DNA of 6,136 bases from Bacillota bacterium (GCA_017439615.1 JAFSIU010000170.1:1-6136); one strand, 5' to 3'. Shown: positions 1 to 5,981, counted from the first letter of the stretch. Made by a program: numbers and translations. The notes: a model not told the origin generated them from the sequence alone.

Positions 1-616
1 GTCCGTGCAGGTGTCCGTAAATGGCGTGTTTGACTTGATATTCACTCAATAGCTCAGTGAAAACAGTATGCTCCGCACGCAGCAGCGGCGGATAATGCAG
101 CATTGCGATTATTGGCAGCTCATGCTTTGCAGCATCCTGCAAACTCATTCTGAGGCGCATTGCCTCACGCTGCAGGATTTTGTCATCATGCTGCTTCCAA
201 TCTGCAGAGCCGGGCAAGGGCCAGCCACGCGTGCCTGAGATAACGATTTTTTCATCCACGACCATGGAATCATTCTGCAAAGCGAAACAGTTTTCGGGCA
301 AGCGCTTCCTGATTCGGCTTATGCCCTGCCACCAATAATCATGATTGCCGCGTGTGATAATGATTTTGCAGGGCAGAGATTCCAAAAAAGCAAAATCGTT
401 TTCGGTTTCCTCCGGTGTCATCGCCCAGGAGATATCCCCTGCACAAAGCAGCCAATCATCATCTGTGAGCAGCTGATGACAATTCTCATATATTCTTTCA
501 TAGCAATCATCCCAATGCTCACCGAAAACAGACATGGGCTTCAAAAGCTCGCCCTTGCCTGCCTGCGGCTTTTCCGCAAAAGAAAGATGAAAATCGGATA
601 AGGCAAAAATTCTCAA
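1..616 (-). CDS. Metallophosphoesterase, calcineurin-like (3' end beyond window)
   Basis: Predicted soluble dinuclear-metal phosphohydrolase; its substrate cannot be told from sequence. I translated 205 residues by hand from the reverse strand. They carry the family metal-binding motifs in order: D-F-H (D8, H10), G-D (D61), G-N-H-D (N91, H92, D93), a lone H174 in M-L-H-Y-P-P, and G-H-L-H (H202, H204). All core motifs are therefore present and only the C-terminal part is cut off by the window edge. The start is TTG at 614-616: a TGA stop lies four codons upstream in frame, a GAGGTG ribosome site sits just before it, and the resulting N-terminus (M-R-I-F-A-L-S-D) begins directly on the first strand of the fold, as usual. 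The GDISWAM and GNHDYWW sequences resemble the predicted phosphohydrolases of Bacillota (COG1768 type). It lies 24 bases downstream of the DUF1294 gene on the same strand, so the two are probably co-transcribed. Confidence 0.9.
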   Translation of the reverse strand, partial: MRIFALSDFHLSFAEKPQAGKGELLKPMSVFGEHWDDCYERIYENCHQLLTDDDWLLCAGDISWAMTPEETENDFAFLESLPCKIIITRGNHDYWWQGISRIRKRLPENCFALQNDSMVVDEKIVISGTRGWPLPGSADWKQHDDKILQREAMRLRMSLQDAAKHELPIIAMLHYPPLLRAEHTVFTELLSEYQVKHAIYGHLHG

Positions 617-640
617 ATCAACACCTCATTATGATAATGC

Positions 641-904
641 TCAGCGCAGACCGAGCCAGGATAAAAGTGCAAGATGCAAAACGAAGGATAATACTATCAC
701 AATGCGAAAATATTCATGCTTCGTTTTATGACGAAAATGCTTCATCCCAAGATAAGCACCTACAAATCCGCCCAAAAAGCAAATTCCCAAAAGAGTTTTT
801 TCGGGGATGCGCCAAGCCTTGCGTTTGGCTTTTAACTTGTCAATGCCATAGAGCAAAAAGGCAATAATGTTAATAACTGCATAATAAAGCAAAAAAGAGT
901 CCAT
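641..904 (-). CDS. DUF1294 family small membrane protein
   Basis: An 87-residue integral membrane protein of the DUF1294 family, whose function is unknown. The family signature is complete: Y-G-I-D-K (residues 19-23), a basic stretch K-A-K-R-K-A, then R-I-P-E-K-T-L-L (33-39), G-G-x-x-G-A-Y-L-G-M (45-54) and F-R-H-K-T-K (57-62). Hydrophobic segments lie at about 4-20, 37-54 and 67-85. The length is typical, so the gene is intact. The ATG at 902-904 has a GAGG ribosome site at 910-913 at normal spacing. The metallophosphoesterase gene follows 24 bases downstream on the same strand. The gene is divergent from the DUF378 gene, with 66 bases between the two starts. Family assignment is confident; a role is not known. 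Confidence 0.88.
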   Translation of the reverse strand: MDSFLLYYAVINIIAFLLYGIDKLKAKRKAWRIPEKTLLGICFLGGFVGAYLGMKHFRHKTKHEYFRIVIVLSFVLHLALLSWLGLR

Positions 905-919
905 AATAACCTCACAATG

Positions 920-925
920 TATAAT
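920..925 (+). promoter_or_regulatory. Possible -10 box for the DUF378 gene
   Basis: A perfect TATAAT lies in the 66-base divergent gap, about 45 bases before the DUF378 ATG. No recognisable -35 hexamer is found 16-18 bases upstream, so this is a weak call based on a single element in an AT-rich spacer. Confidence 0.3.
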
Positions 926-954
926 TCTTTTATTTACGGAGCATAATCAGCAAT

Positions 955-962
955 AAAGGAGG
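955..962 (+). promoter_or_regulatory. Ribosome binding site fixing the DUF378 start
   Basis: AAAGGAGG ends 8 bases before the ATG at 971. It overlaps the upstream in-frame GTG at 962-964, which therefore cannot be the start. This sets the DUF378 protein at 70 residues, not 73. Confidence 0.8.
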
Positions 963-970
963 TGCCGTTT

Positions 971-1183
971 ATGACAAGGATTACCGGTTGGGACAAATTA
1001 GCACTGACACTCGTTTTGATCGGTGCATTGAATTGGGGCTTGATTGGATTTTTCAAATATGATCTCGTCGCGTCCCTTTTCGGAGGACAGCTTGCGCTGT
1101 GGAGCAGAATCGTCTATGCATTGGTGGGAATTGCAGCCTTGTGGGGTGTTTCTCTCCTCTTCCGCGGGCATAGAGATGCTTAA
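971..1183 (+). CDS. DUF378 family small membrane protein
   Basis: A 70-residue membrane protein of the DUF378 family, common in Bacillota and of unknown function. It has two hydrophobic helices, at about residues 9-28 and 43-64. The family signature G-A-L-N-W-G-L-I-G-F-F (18-28) leads into Y-D-L-V-A-S-L-F-G (30-38), and R-I-V-Y-A-L-V-G-I-A-A-L-W (46-58) forms the second helix. The tail is short and polar. The ATG at 971 is chosen over the GTG at 962 because the GTG lies inside the ribosome binding site. It is a single-gene unit: the DUF1294 gene diverges on its left and pduL converges on its right. It is complete and of normal family length. Confidence 0.88.
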   Translation: MTRITGWDKLALTLVLIGALNWGLIGFFKYDLVASLFGGQLALWSRIVYALVGIAALWGVSLLFRGHRDA

Positions 1184-1247
1184 AAATATATTCGTGAAAT
1201 AAGCCTCAAACCCTGCATAATTGAAAAATTTATCCTTATAAAAGCAA

Positions 1248-1283
1248 AAATATCCTGCCACGTGCAAACAAGGCAGGATATTT
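1248..1283 (-). terminator. Rho-independent terminator after pduL
   Basis: A 12-bp perfect inverted repeat (AAATATCCTGCC at 1248-1259 pairing with 1272-1283) surrounds a 12-base loop. On the minus strand the stem runs into a T-rich tail (TTTTTGCTTTT), and it begins 12 bases past the pduL stop. On the plus strand no T-run follows, so it should mainly serve the minus-strand operon, although it may also block readthrough from the convergent DUF378 gene. Confidence 0.82.
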
Positions 1284-1295
1284 GCTGTATCTGAG

Positions 1296-1913
1296 CTAAA
1301 CATGCTTGATAACAAGTGCTTTTTGACCATTGGCATATTGTGCGGCATTGGCTTCATCGGTATCGATATGAATATCCTTTTGATGACCTGCACCCGAACG
1401 AACAATGACATCAAAAAGCATCATCGGTTTGTCTCCACCGAAATAGAGATCGATAAGCTCACCGTTTTCGAGTCCCATCTCCTCTGCTTCTGCAGCAGAC
1501 AGATGGATATGAGTTTTGGCGATGATAACGCCTTCATTAAGCTCGACTTCGCCTGCAGGACCTATCAGCTTGCAGGCACCGCTTGCCTCGACATCACCGG
1601 ATTCGCGGAGGGCTGCTTTGATACCGACCTGACGGGCATCTGTTTGAGCAAGCTCGATCTGAGTCTGTTTTCTCTCGGGGCCGATGATACGAAGATTATC
1701 AATGCTGCCCTTGGGGCCGACCAACTTCACACATTCTTCTGCCGCAAACTGACCGGGCTGAGAAAGCATTTTTTTCACAGTCAGCTGATAGCCTTCACCA
1801 AAAAGAGTTTCGACATCTGCACGCGAAAGATGCAGATGCTTATTGGAAATACTGACAGCTATCAAAAAGGGATTTGTTTCATCATTGAAATCAACAATGG
1901 GTTTTTTGTTCAT
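1296..1913 (-). CDS. pduL: Phosphate propanoyltransferase (PduL-type phosphotransacylase)
   Basis: Interconverts an acyl-CoA (propionyl- or acetyl-CoA) and the acyl-phosphate, linking CoA thioesters to acetate/propionate kinase and ATP. The family, unrelated in fold to classical Pta, binds two metal ions through histidines. The 205 residues show the two repeated domains: V-S-I-S-N-K-H-L-H-L-S (20-30; H26, H28) with S-Q-P-G-Q-F-A-A-E-E (51-60), R-K-Q-T-Q (81-85), then the second half with L-R-E-S-G-D (102-107), A-K-T-H-I-H-L-S (132-139; H135, H137) and H-I-D-T-D-E-A-N-A (182-190). Length is typical and no key motif is missing. The ATG has GGAGTG eight bases upstream. The roughly 18 residues before the first domain are polar and do not look like a microcompartment-targeting helix, and no shell genes lie nearby, so a free cytosolic fermentative enzyme is likely. 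It follows degV by 64 bases with no strong hairpin between them. Confidence 0.92.
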   Translation of the reverse strand: MNKKPIVDFNDETNPFLIAVSISNKHLHLSRADVETLFGEGYQLTVKKMLSQPGQFAAEECVKLVGPKGSIDNLRIIGPERKQTQIELAQTDARQVGIKAALRESGDVEASGACKLIGPAGEVELNEGVIIAKTHIHLSAAEAEEMGLENGELIDLYFGGDKPMMLFDVIVRSGAGHQKDIHIDTDEANAAQYANGQKALVIKHV

Positions 1914-1977
1914 ATTTCACACTCCAAACTTTTATTAATTGGGGCATATGACAGCAAGCCCTGAAAATGAAACCATG

Positions 1978-2856
1978 CTATTGCTGGTTTCTTCTGTCCT
2001 TACCCATAAAGAAAACAGCCAAAATGCCGGGGCCTGTATGAGAACCGATAACGGTACCGATCAGTTCATAGCGGATTTCTTTGATATTGGGAACTTTTTC
2101 TCTAAGCATTGCTGCCAGTTCCTGGGCACCTTCAAGATAATCACTGTGGCAGATGAAAACAGTTTGCTCCTCGGGGTTTTCGACATTCTCGACAAATTTA
2201 TCCACTATGGCGCGGATAACCTTTTTCTTGCCTTTTTCCTTGGAATAGGGAGTGAGTCTGCCCTCGGCATCCACCCAGATGAGTGGCTTGATGGAAAGCA
2301 GATTGCCAAAGAAGGCCTCGCCCTTGGAGAGTCTGCCGCCGCGCTGAAGATATTTCAAATCATCGACAAAAACCCAATGGTTGACACGAAGTTTGTTGGC
2401 CTCGACCCATTCAACGATTTCTTCTGCGCTCTTGCCAGCATCACGCAGTTGAACAGCATAATAAGGCAGTAAGCCCTGACCGATGCAAGCACAAAGAGAA
2501 TCGACAAGATATATCTTTGCATCTGGATACTTCTCCAGAATCATATCGCGTGCTGTAACAGAAGAAGAGAATGTTGCAGAAAGAGCAGAAGTGAAGCCGA
2601 TATAAATGATCGGTCTGCCTTCCGGGATCAGCTTTTCAAAGCAATCATAAAAAGCCTGAACATTGACCATAGAGGTCTTGGTTATTGCACCCTCGCGCAT
2701 TTTTTGATAAAAAGCAAGTGTCTGTTCCGCTTCGGATTCATCGGTAAAGTCTACTCCGTCAACAGTATATGTAAGTTTCAGACGCAAAACATCATTTTCT
2801 TCATAAAAACTTGCCGGCAAATCGGCACAGGAATCGGTAATAATAATCGGTTTCAT
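1978..2856 (-). CDS. DegV family protein (fatty-acid binding, FakB-like)
   Basis: DegV/FakB proteins bind a fatty acid and present it to the kinase FakA to make acyl-phosphate for phospholipid synthesis; that is family knowledge, and no fakA lies in this window. The 292 residues span the whole two-domain family length. Motifs seen: I-T-D-S-C-A-D-L-P (6-14), K-T-S-M-V-N (60-65, where many relatives have T-S-Q-P), S-A-L-S-A-T-F-S-S-S (90-99), V-D-S (118-120), D-D-L-K-Y-L-Q-R-G-G-R-L-S (165-177), G-N-L-L-S-I-K-P-L (184-192) and the C-terminal I-G-S-H-T-G-P-G (270-277) with the conserved ligand-pocket histidine. There is no signal peptide or membrane segment. The ATG is preceded by a perfect AGGAGG five bases away in spacing. 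It is the third gene of the minus-strand group, with a possible promoter of its own just upstream and pduL 64 bases downstream. Confidence 0.93.
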   Translation of the reverse strand: MKPIIITDSCADLPASFYEENDVLRLKLTYTVDGVDFTDESEAEQTLAFYQKMREGAITKTSMVNVQAFYDCFEKLIPEGRPIIYIGFTSALSATFSSSVTARDMILEKYPDAKIYLVDSLCACIGQGLLPYYAVQLRDAGKSAEEIVEWVEANKLRVNHWVFVDDLKYLQRGGRLSKGEAFFGNLLSIKPLIWVDAEGRLTPYSKEKGKKKVIRAIVDKFVENVENPEEQTVFICHSDYLEGAQELAAMLREKVPNIKEIRYELIGTVIGSHTGPGILAVFFMGKDRRNQQ

Positions 2857-2894
2857 AAAATCCTCCTAAAACAAAATAGCAATAAGTTATTAGC

Positions 2895-2900
2895 ATTATA
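2895..2900 (-). promoter_or_regulatory. Possible -10 box for degV
   Basis: TATAAT on the minus strand lies about 38 bases before the degV ATG, in the 70-base AT-rich gap after the unknown gene. No good -35 hexamer stands 16-18 bases upstream. It may give degV-pduL an internal promoter, but readthrough from the kinase gene is equally possible because no terminator hairpin is visible in this gap. Confidence 0.35.
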
Positions 2901-2926
2901 ATACCGAAATATAAATTCTCTTTTAA

Positions 2927-3364
2927 TTATTCAATAAACAAATTCGGTTCAGCTGCCTGCAATATATCTCCTTGTGCTTTGTCAAGATAAAGAGCAAAGC
3001 TGCGGCGTAATTCTGTAAACAGAGCATCAACCGTATCAGCATTCTCACTGTTTTTAGAAGCTGCTAAAAGCTTAACAGCTGTCCACACTGCTTCTTCGCG
3101 ACAGGAATAATCAGCATAGCTCCCGACAAAGGAATGAATGACGCTGATATTCATATCCAACGCAACTTCAATGAAAGCTTTTTCCAAAGGGTTATTGCCA
3201 TCAGCAAGCGGAAGTCCTGAAAGTTCGAGCTCCGAGCACAAATCATCAGCACAATAAACCTTATAAAGCTTTTCGCCGCTAAACCGGCTGAGCACAGCTG
3301 CTGCATATTGCGAGGCTTGCGAAAGCATGGCCGGTATATGAACTTTTGCAGGATGATCAATCAT
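2927..3364 (-). CDS. Unknown protein co-transcribed with thiamine pyrophosphokinase
   Basis: I do not recognise this 145-residue protein. It looks soluble and mostly helical, with alanine- and leucine-rich segments, no signal peptide and no transmembrane helix. Two cysteines lie at about residues 38 and 43 (Y-C-A-D-D-L-C), and a third at about 88 (Y-S-C-R-E-E), but the spacing does not match a familiar metal site. The reading frame is supported by the tight gene arrangement: the ATG lies only 3 bases after the kinase stop, and an AAGGA ribosome site sits inside the end of the kinase gene, implying co-transcription and probably translational coupling. Overlapping open frames in other phases lack such support. 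The gene ends 70 bases before degV. A thiamine-related or purely neighbourly role cannot be decided from sequence. Confidence 0.7.
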   Translation of the reverse strand: MIDHPAKVHIPAMLSQASQYAAAVLSRFSGEKLYKVYCADDLCSELELSGLPLADGNNPLEKAFIEVALDMNISVIHSFVGSYADYSCREEAVWTAVKLLAASKNSENADTVDALFTELRRSFALYLDKAQGDILQAAEPNLFIE

Positions 3365-3367
3365 TTA

Positions 3368-4021
3368 CTATTCCTTCTTCGGTGTAAATATCACCAGGAG
3401 CTCACCGTATTCAGCGGTGATCTCGGCGTTTTCTTCCGTCATTTCATTACTGATGCCGATATTATTGCGCATCAGCAAATCCTGACCATGCAAAGGGTAT
3501 AAGAAGCCCTTTAAATGCACATTCTTAACAATGGGAGACAGCGGGATGAGTGACATCATATCACCTGCCCTGCCGCACAGCTGCAATCTGCCGCGGCATA
3601 ATCTCAAAAAAGATTCTTCATTCACTATAGTAAGTGCCGGATATTTGACCAAAAGCATTATATTGGCAAGACTGTGATCTATTCTTTTGCCTAAAGCACC
3701 TATTAAATAAACCTGTTCAGGATTTTGGGCAAAGCACCAGGCAAGTGCAAGATCGGTATCGGTATGGTCTTTATATCTTGAATGGACAGATAGTTTAACT
3801 CCTTTGTCAACAAAGAAATCAGCCGCTTCTTCAGACAGTGAATCAAGATCCCCTATGATCATCTCAGGAACAATATTATTTTCATAGCAGAATTGAGCGC
3901 CACTGTCCGCGCATATTATATGTCCGGCATTCTGCACATACTGCAATGCCAAGCCCGCCGGCTGTTCACCGCCTGCTATAACAACATACACATTCTTTTT
4001 TGATAAATTGCTGCTTTCCAT
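3368..4021 (-). CDS. thiN: Thiamine pyrophosphokinase
   Basis: Transfers pyrophosphate from ATP to thiamine, giving the cofactor thiamine diphosphate in the cytosol. The 217 residues carry the family signatures in order: C-A-D-S-G-A (37-42), I-G-D-L-D-S (56-61) and K-D-H-T-D-T-D-L-A (84-92) for the Mg-nucleotide site, G-A-L-G-K-R-I-D-H-S-L-A-N (108-120), then the C-terminal beta domain with R-N-N-I-G-I-S-N-E (185-193), whose S-N-E belongs to the thiamine pocket. Length is normal. The start is uncertain. The ATG at 4021 has no ribosome site and stands 6 bases after a strong -10 box, so translation may be leaderless. Alternatively GTG at codon 11 (3989-3991) would give M-Y-V-V-I-A-G-G-E, closer to usual family N-termini, though it too lacks a clear ribosome site. 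The unknown 145-residue gene follows after 3 bases. The gene is divergent from the gene at 4134. No TPP riboswitch is seen, and the leader is too short for one. Confidence 0.93.
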   Translation of the reverse strand: MESSNLSKKNVYVVIAGGEQPAGLALQYVQNAGHIICADSGAQFCYENNIVPEMIIGDLDSLSEEAADFFVDKGVKLSVHSRYKDHTDTDLALAWCFAQNPEQVYLIGALGKRIDHSLANIMLLVKYPALTIVNEESFLRLCRGRLQLCGRAGDMMSLIPLSPIVKNVHLKGFLYPLHGQDLLMRNNIGISNEMTEENAEITAEYGELLVIFTPKKE

Positions 4022-4027
4022 ACAAAG

Positions 4028-4056
4028 ATTATAAACGAAAGACGGAAAAAAAACAA
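4028..4056 (-). promoter_or_regulatory. Promoter for thiN
   Basis: On the minus strand, TTGTTT (4051-4056) is separated by 17 bases from a perfect TATAAT (4028-4033). Transcription would start about 7 bases further on, at or next to the annotated ATG (4019-4021). Spacing and the -10 hexamer fit the housekeeping sigma consensus; the -35 matches at TTG only. Confidence 0.55.
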
Positions 4057-4073
4057 TAAAATATCAGTCAATT

Positions 4074-4101
4074 TTGAGCTTATTACTGCATAGAATATTA
4101 G
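4074..4101 (+). promoter_or_regulatory. Possible promoter for the unknown gene at 4134
   Basis: TTGAGC (4074-4079), 16 bases, then TATTAG (4096-4101): four of six matches in each hexamer to the housekeeping consensus. It is placed about 30 bases before the ATG and back to back with the thiN promoter. Weak, because the spacer is AT-rich. Confidence 0.3.
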
Positions 4102-4133
4102 AAGCATGAATATAAATCTGCACGGAGAAGCAA

Positions 4134-4751
4134 ATGAAAGAGATTTCCTGGGGCAATCTGCCCCGTTATTTTTTCAAAGAATATGAAACAGGAATATCAA
4201 TAAACACAGTAGCGCTCGGCTGCAAAGCAGAAGACACTTATATGGATTTTCCACAGCTTGATTTGTTACAAAGCATTAAAGCGCCTGAACAATGCAGCAA
4301 AAATTTTGCACAAGGTTTTAATGCAATGCTGAAACAAATAAATGAAAAAGGAAGGGATAACAATCCTTTCATCTTTCTATATCAAGCTCTTTCAACTGCT
4401 GTCTTTTGCTGTGGAATTAAAGCTTTTGAAATTCTGTGTATTCAAGAAGAGCTCCATGAAAAAGCTGAAGAAATATGCTTGCTATTCAATGAATTACCAA
4501 GCAATATATCTTTTTCACGCTGTGAGCATCATGCAAAAACAGAAGTGAAAAAACTGATAATAATACTTGATGCGAAAACAGCTCAAACACCACGCAAACA
4601 ACCAAGTCTTTACTGCCTAAAACAAAAATTGCAAAAAAACAACCTGCCGCATATAACCATCACTCTGGCGGATATCAATGATTTTTATATCGGTGCACTG
4701 TATGCTTTGATGAGTACCACTGCTGCAATGCTCAAAAAACATAATGAATAA
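4134..4751 (+). CDS. Unknown 205-residue protein, AT-rich gene
   Basis: I do not recognise this protein with confidence. It has GGAG about 7 bases before the ATG, its own upstream spacer and a strong terminator, so it looks like a real single-gene unit. It appears soluble and alpha/beta: a helix-rich first half with a hydrophobic stretch at about 80-100, then a strand-like K-K-L-I-I-I-L-D-A near 138-146, a helix, a second strand P-H-I-T-I-T-L-A-D near 172-180, and a C-terminal helix F-Y-I-G-A-L-Y-A-L-M. This last strand-turn-helix pattern faintly recalls the C-terminal part of glucose-6-phosphate isomerases, but the catalytic motifs of that enzyme are not visible, so this is only a hint of a diverged SIS-like remnant. 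Two sample 60-base blocks (4141-4200, 4501-4560) have about 35% G+C, lower than the pduL-degV region, and lysine and AAA codons are frequent. This could reflect recent gain or relaxed selection. Confidence 0.65.
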   Translation: MKEISWGNLPRYFFKEYETGISINTVALGCKAEDTYMDFPQLDLLQSIKAPEQCSKNFAQGFNAMLKQINEKGRDNNPFIFLYQALSTAVFCCGIKAFEILCIQEELHEKAEEICLLFNELPSNISFSRCEHHAKTEVKKLIIILDAKTAQTPRKQPSLYCLKQKLQKNNLPHITITLADINDFYIGALYALMSTTAAMLKKHNE

Positions 4752-4770
4752 CCGACAGAGCGCAAGAAAT

Positions 4771-4806
4771 AAAATAGCATAAGCATTTCAATGCTTATGC
4801 TATTTT
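4771..4806. terminator. Bidirectional terminator between convergent genes
   Basis: A perfect 16-bp stem (4771-4786 pairing with 4791-4806) has a 4-base loop TTCA. Its arms begin with AAAA and end with TTTT, so each strand presents a hairpin followed by T residues. It lies 19 bases after the stop of the unknown plus-strand gene and 2 bases after the mnhG stop, and can end transcription of both. Confidence 0.9.
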
Positions 4807-4808
4807 GA

Positions 4809-5228
4809 CTATTCAAATTCAACTGAAAAACTCTCATTTTTGATAGCTTCATCGTCGGAATCATCTTCAACAGAGAAACTATCCAATGCTGCATTATATG
4901 CACTCAATTCATCATAGGTAGTACCGATCCACATTTCAACCTCATAGTGATAGGCTGCTTTGGATATCATATGTGCGCCTACGGGAGAGGTAAGGAATAC
5001 AAAGACAATAACCAAAAGGCAACGACTGTTCACTCCATGACCATCTGCCAAAAAGAAGAAAAATGCTGCCAGCATAATAAGAAAAATGCTCATTGTGGAA
5101 GCCTTGGCTGTGGAATGCATACGGCAATAGACATCAGGGAAACGGACAAGACCAATTGTTGCCATTAAAGCAAAAAGACTGCCGCCAAGCACCATTACAC
5201 TCAATAAAATACTATTTATCGTGGTCAA
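4809..5228 (-). CDS. mnhG: Na+/H+ antiporter subunit MnhG (MrpG)
   Basis: Small membrane subunit of the multisubunit Mnh/Mrp cation/proton antiporter. The 139 residues hold three hydrophobic segments (about 6-26, 45-62, 68-85) and the family signatures G-L-V-R-F-P-D-V-Y-C-R-M-H (26-38) with A-K-A-S-T (41-45), and L-T-S-P-V-G-A-H-M-I-S-K-A-A (79-92). The start is TTG at 5226-5228, preceded by a GGGGGTG ribosome site; it overlaps the end of mnhF by 17 bases, fitting translational coupling. An unusual feature is the C-terminal extension after about residue 105. It is acidic and serine-rich, carries the motif S-F-S-V-E twice (117-121 and 133-137), and is probably a polar tail outside the membrane. 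This is the last gene of the operon; a hairpin terminator begins 2 bases after its stop. Confidence 0.92.
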   Translation of the reverse strand: MTTINSILLSVMVLGGSLFALMATIGLVRFPDVYCRMHSTAKASTMSIFLIMLAAFFFFLADGHGVNSRCLLVIVFVFLTSPVGAHMISKAAYHYEVEMWIGTTYDELSAYNAALDSFSVEDDSDDEAIKNESFSVEFE

Positions 5229-5502
5229 TCACATCACCCCCATAAATAAATTTGGCGATAACTGTAAGACCAACAAAGCCCAATATAGCAATGACCAGAA
5301 CTGCAGAAAAATACTCTGTGCTGTGTATCTTCATCGAATAAACGGCGATAGCGCACATGACAATATTACCGATAATATCGGAAGAAATTGCGCGGTCTGC
5401 CGCAGAAGGTCCGACTATCATACGATAGATGCAGCCTAAAAAAGCTGCTGCCAAAATGAACAAGGAAATATCCAATACCAATTCGGGAATAATGATGTTC
5501 AT
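5212..5502 (-). CDS. mnhF: Na+/H+ antiporter subunit MnhF (MrpF)
   Basis: A 96-residue membrane subunit of the Mnh/Mrp antiporter. It has three hydrophobic helices (about 6-24, 43-57, 66-87) with the family's conserved loop R-M-I-V-G-P-S-A-A-D-R (27-37) after the first. The ATG at 5500-5502 overlaps the mnhE stop in the classic ATGA arrangement and has a near-perfect AGGAGGTG ribosome site inside the end of mnhE. Its own end overlaps the mnhG start by 17 bases. Gene order D-E-F-G matches the standard mrp operon. The gene is complete and of normal length. Confidence 0.93.
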   Translation of the reverse strand: MNIIIPELVLDISLFILAAAFLGCIYRMIVGPSAADRAISSDIIGNIVMCAIAVYSMKIHSTEYFSAVLVIAILGFVGLTVIAKFIYGGDVIDHDK

Positions 5503-5975
5503 GCCAACACCTCCTTGATATTGTCCTCAAAATTGCGTTTTATGCCCTCACGAATGCTGTCGGCACTGTCAATTTTAAGCACATGAATGAACAAGGATTT
5601 GTTATCGTCTGTAACTTCCAATGTTATAGTTCCGGGAGTTAAAGTGATCATATTGGCAAGCAGGGTGATTTGCATAGGAGTTTCGAGCTCTGTCTGATAT
5701 TCGATAATACCGGGATTGATTGTTTTAACACCACCGATAACCAGAACCAAAACCTGAAAGCAGGCAATGATCATTTCACGGATAAAAATACCTGCAAGTT
5801 TTACTATCTTCCATACCTTGACCATATAAAAACGCTGACCTGTTTTGCGTCCGAAAAGGAAAAGCATAAGCATACCAAGCAAATAGCCTGCAACAAAAGT
5901 AGGCATCTCATAGGTATTCTGCAAAAACATCCAGATAAATGCCAGTGCTGCATTTGCAATAAACTGTCCTATCAT
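5499..5975 (-). CDS. mnhE: Na+/H+ antiporter subunit MnhE (MrpE)
   Basis: Subunit E of the Mnh/Mrp complex, needed in studied members for full antiport, although not itself homologous to the proton-pumping subunits. The 158 residues contain hydrophobic segments at about 4-19, 26-42 and 56-82, then a cytoplasmic alpha/beta domain with the family hallmark L-L-A-N-M-I-T-L-T-P-G-T-I-T-L-E-V (105-121) followed by H-V-L-K-I-D (131-136). The start is set at the ATG at 5973-5975, six bases after AAAGGAGG. A GTG two codons upstream (5979-5981) directly abuts that ribosome site and is too close to be used. The gene lies 36 bases after mnhD and overlaps mnhF by 4 bases. Confidence 0.93.
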   Translation of the reverse strand: MIGQFIANAALAFIWMFLQNTYEMPTFVAGYLLGMLMLFLFGRKTGQRFYMVKVWKIVKLAGIFIREMIIACFQVLVLVIGGVKTINPGIIEYQTELETPMQITLLANMITLTPGTITLEVTDDNKSLFIHVLKIDSADSIREGIKRNFEDNIKEVLA

Positions 5976-5981
5976 ATTCAC

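Noticed and set aside
918..923. TATACA on the minus strand as a promoter for the DUF1294 gene
   Set aside because: It is so close to the ATG that the transcript would begin at or inside the GAGG ribosome site, and no -35 hexamer is placed correctly.
998..1414. Minus-strand open frame (138 codons) across the DUF378 gene and the pduL terminator
   Set aside because: It would run through a terminator hairpin and over two well-supported genes, and its product has no recognisable features.
1931..1958. Short GGGC/GCCC inverted repeat between degV and pduL as a terminator
   Set aside because: Only four base pairs with no T-run, so readthrough from degV into pduL is more likely.
1302..1964. Long plus-strand open frame (220 codons) opposite pduL
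   Set aside because: It is the shadow of pduL: the minus-strand frame has full family motifs and a ribosome site, while this frame is cysteine-rich, low in complexity and has no recognisable motif.
1939..2472. Plus-strand open frame (177 codons) opposite degV
   Set aside because: The minus strand encodes a complete DegV protein across the same bases; the plus frame has no family motif and a poor start context.
2878..2896. Near-palindrome GCAATAAGTTATTAGC as an operator before degV
   Set aside because: The symmetry is imperfect, the sequence is almost all A/T, and such matches are expected by chance in this spacer.
4022..4133. TPP riboswitch or other structured leader upstream of thiN
   Set aside because: The gap is 112 bases and shared by two divergent promoters; no THI-box core (CTGAGA and related elements) is visible, and the thiN leader appears to be nearly absent.
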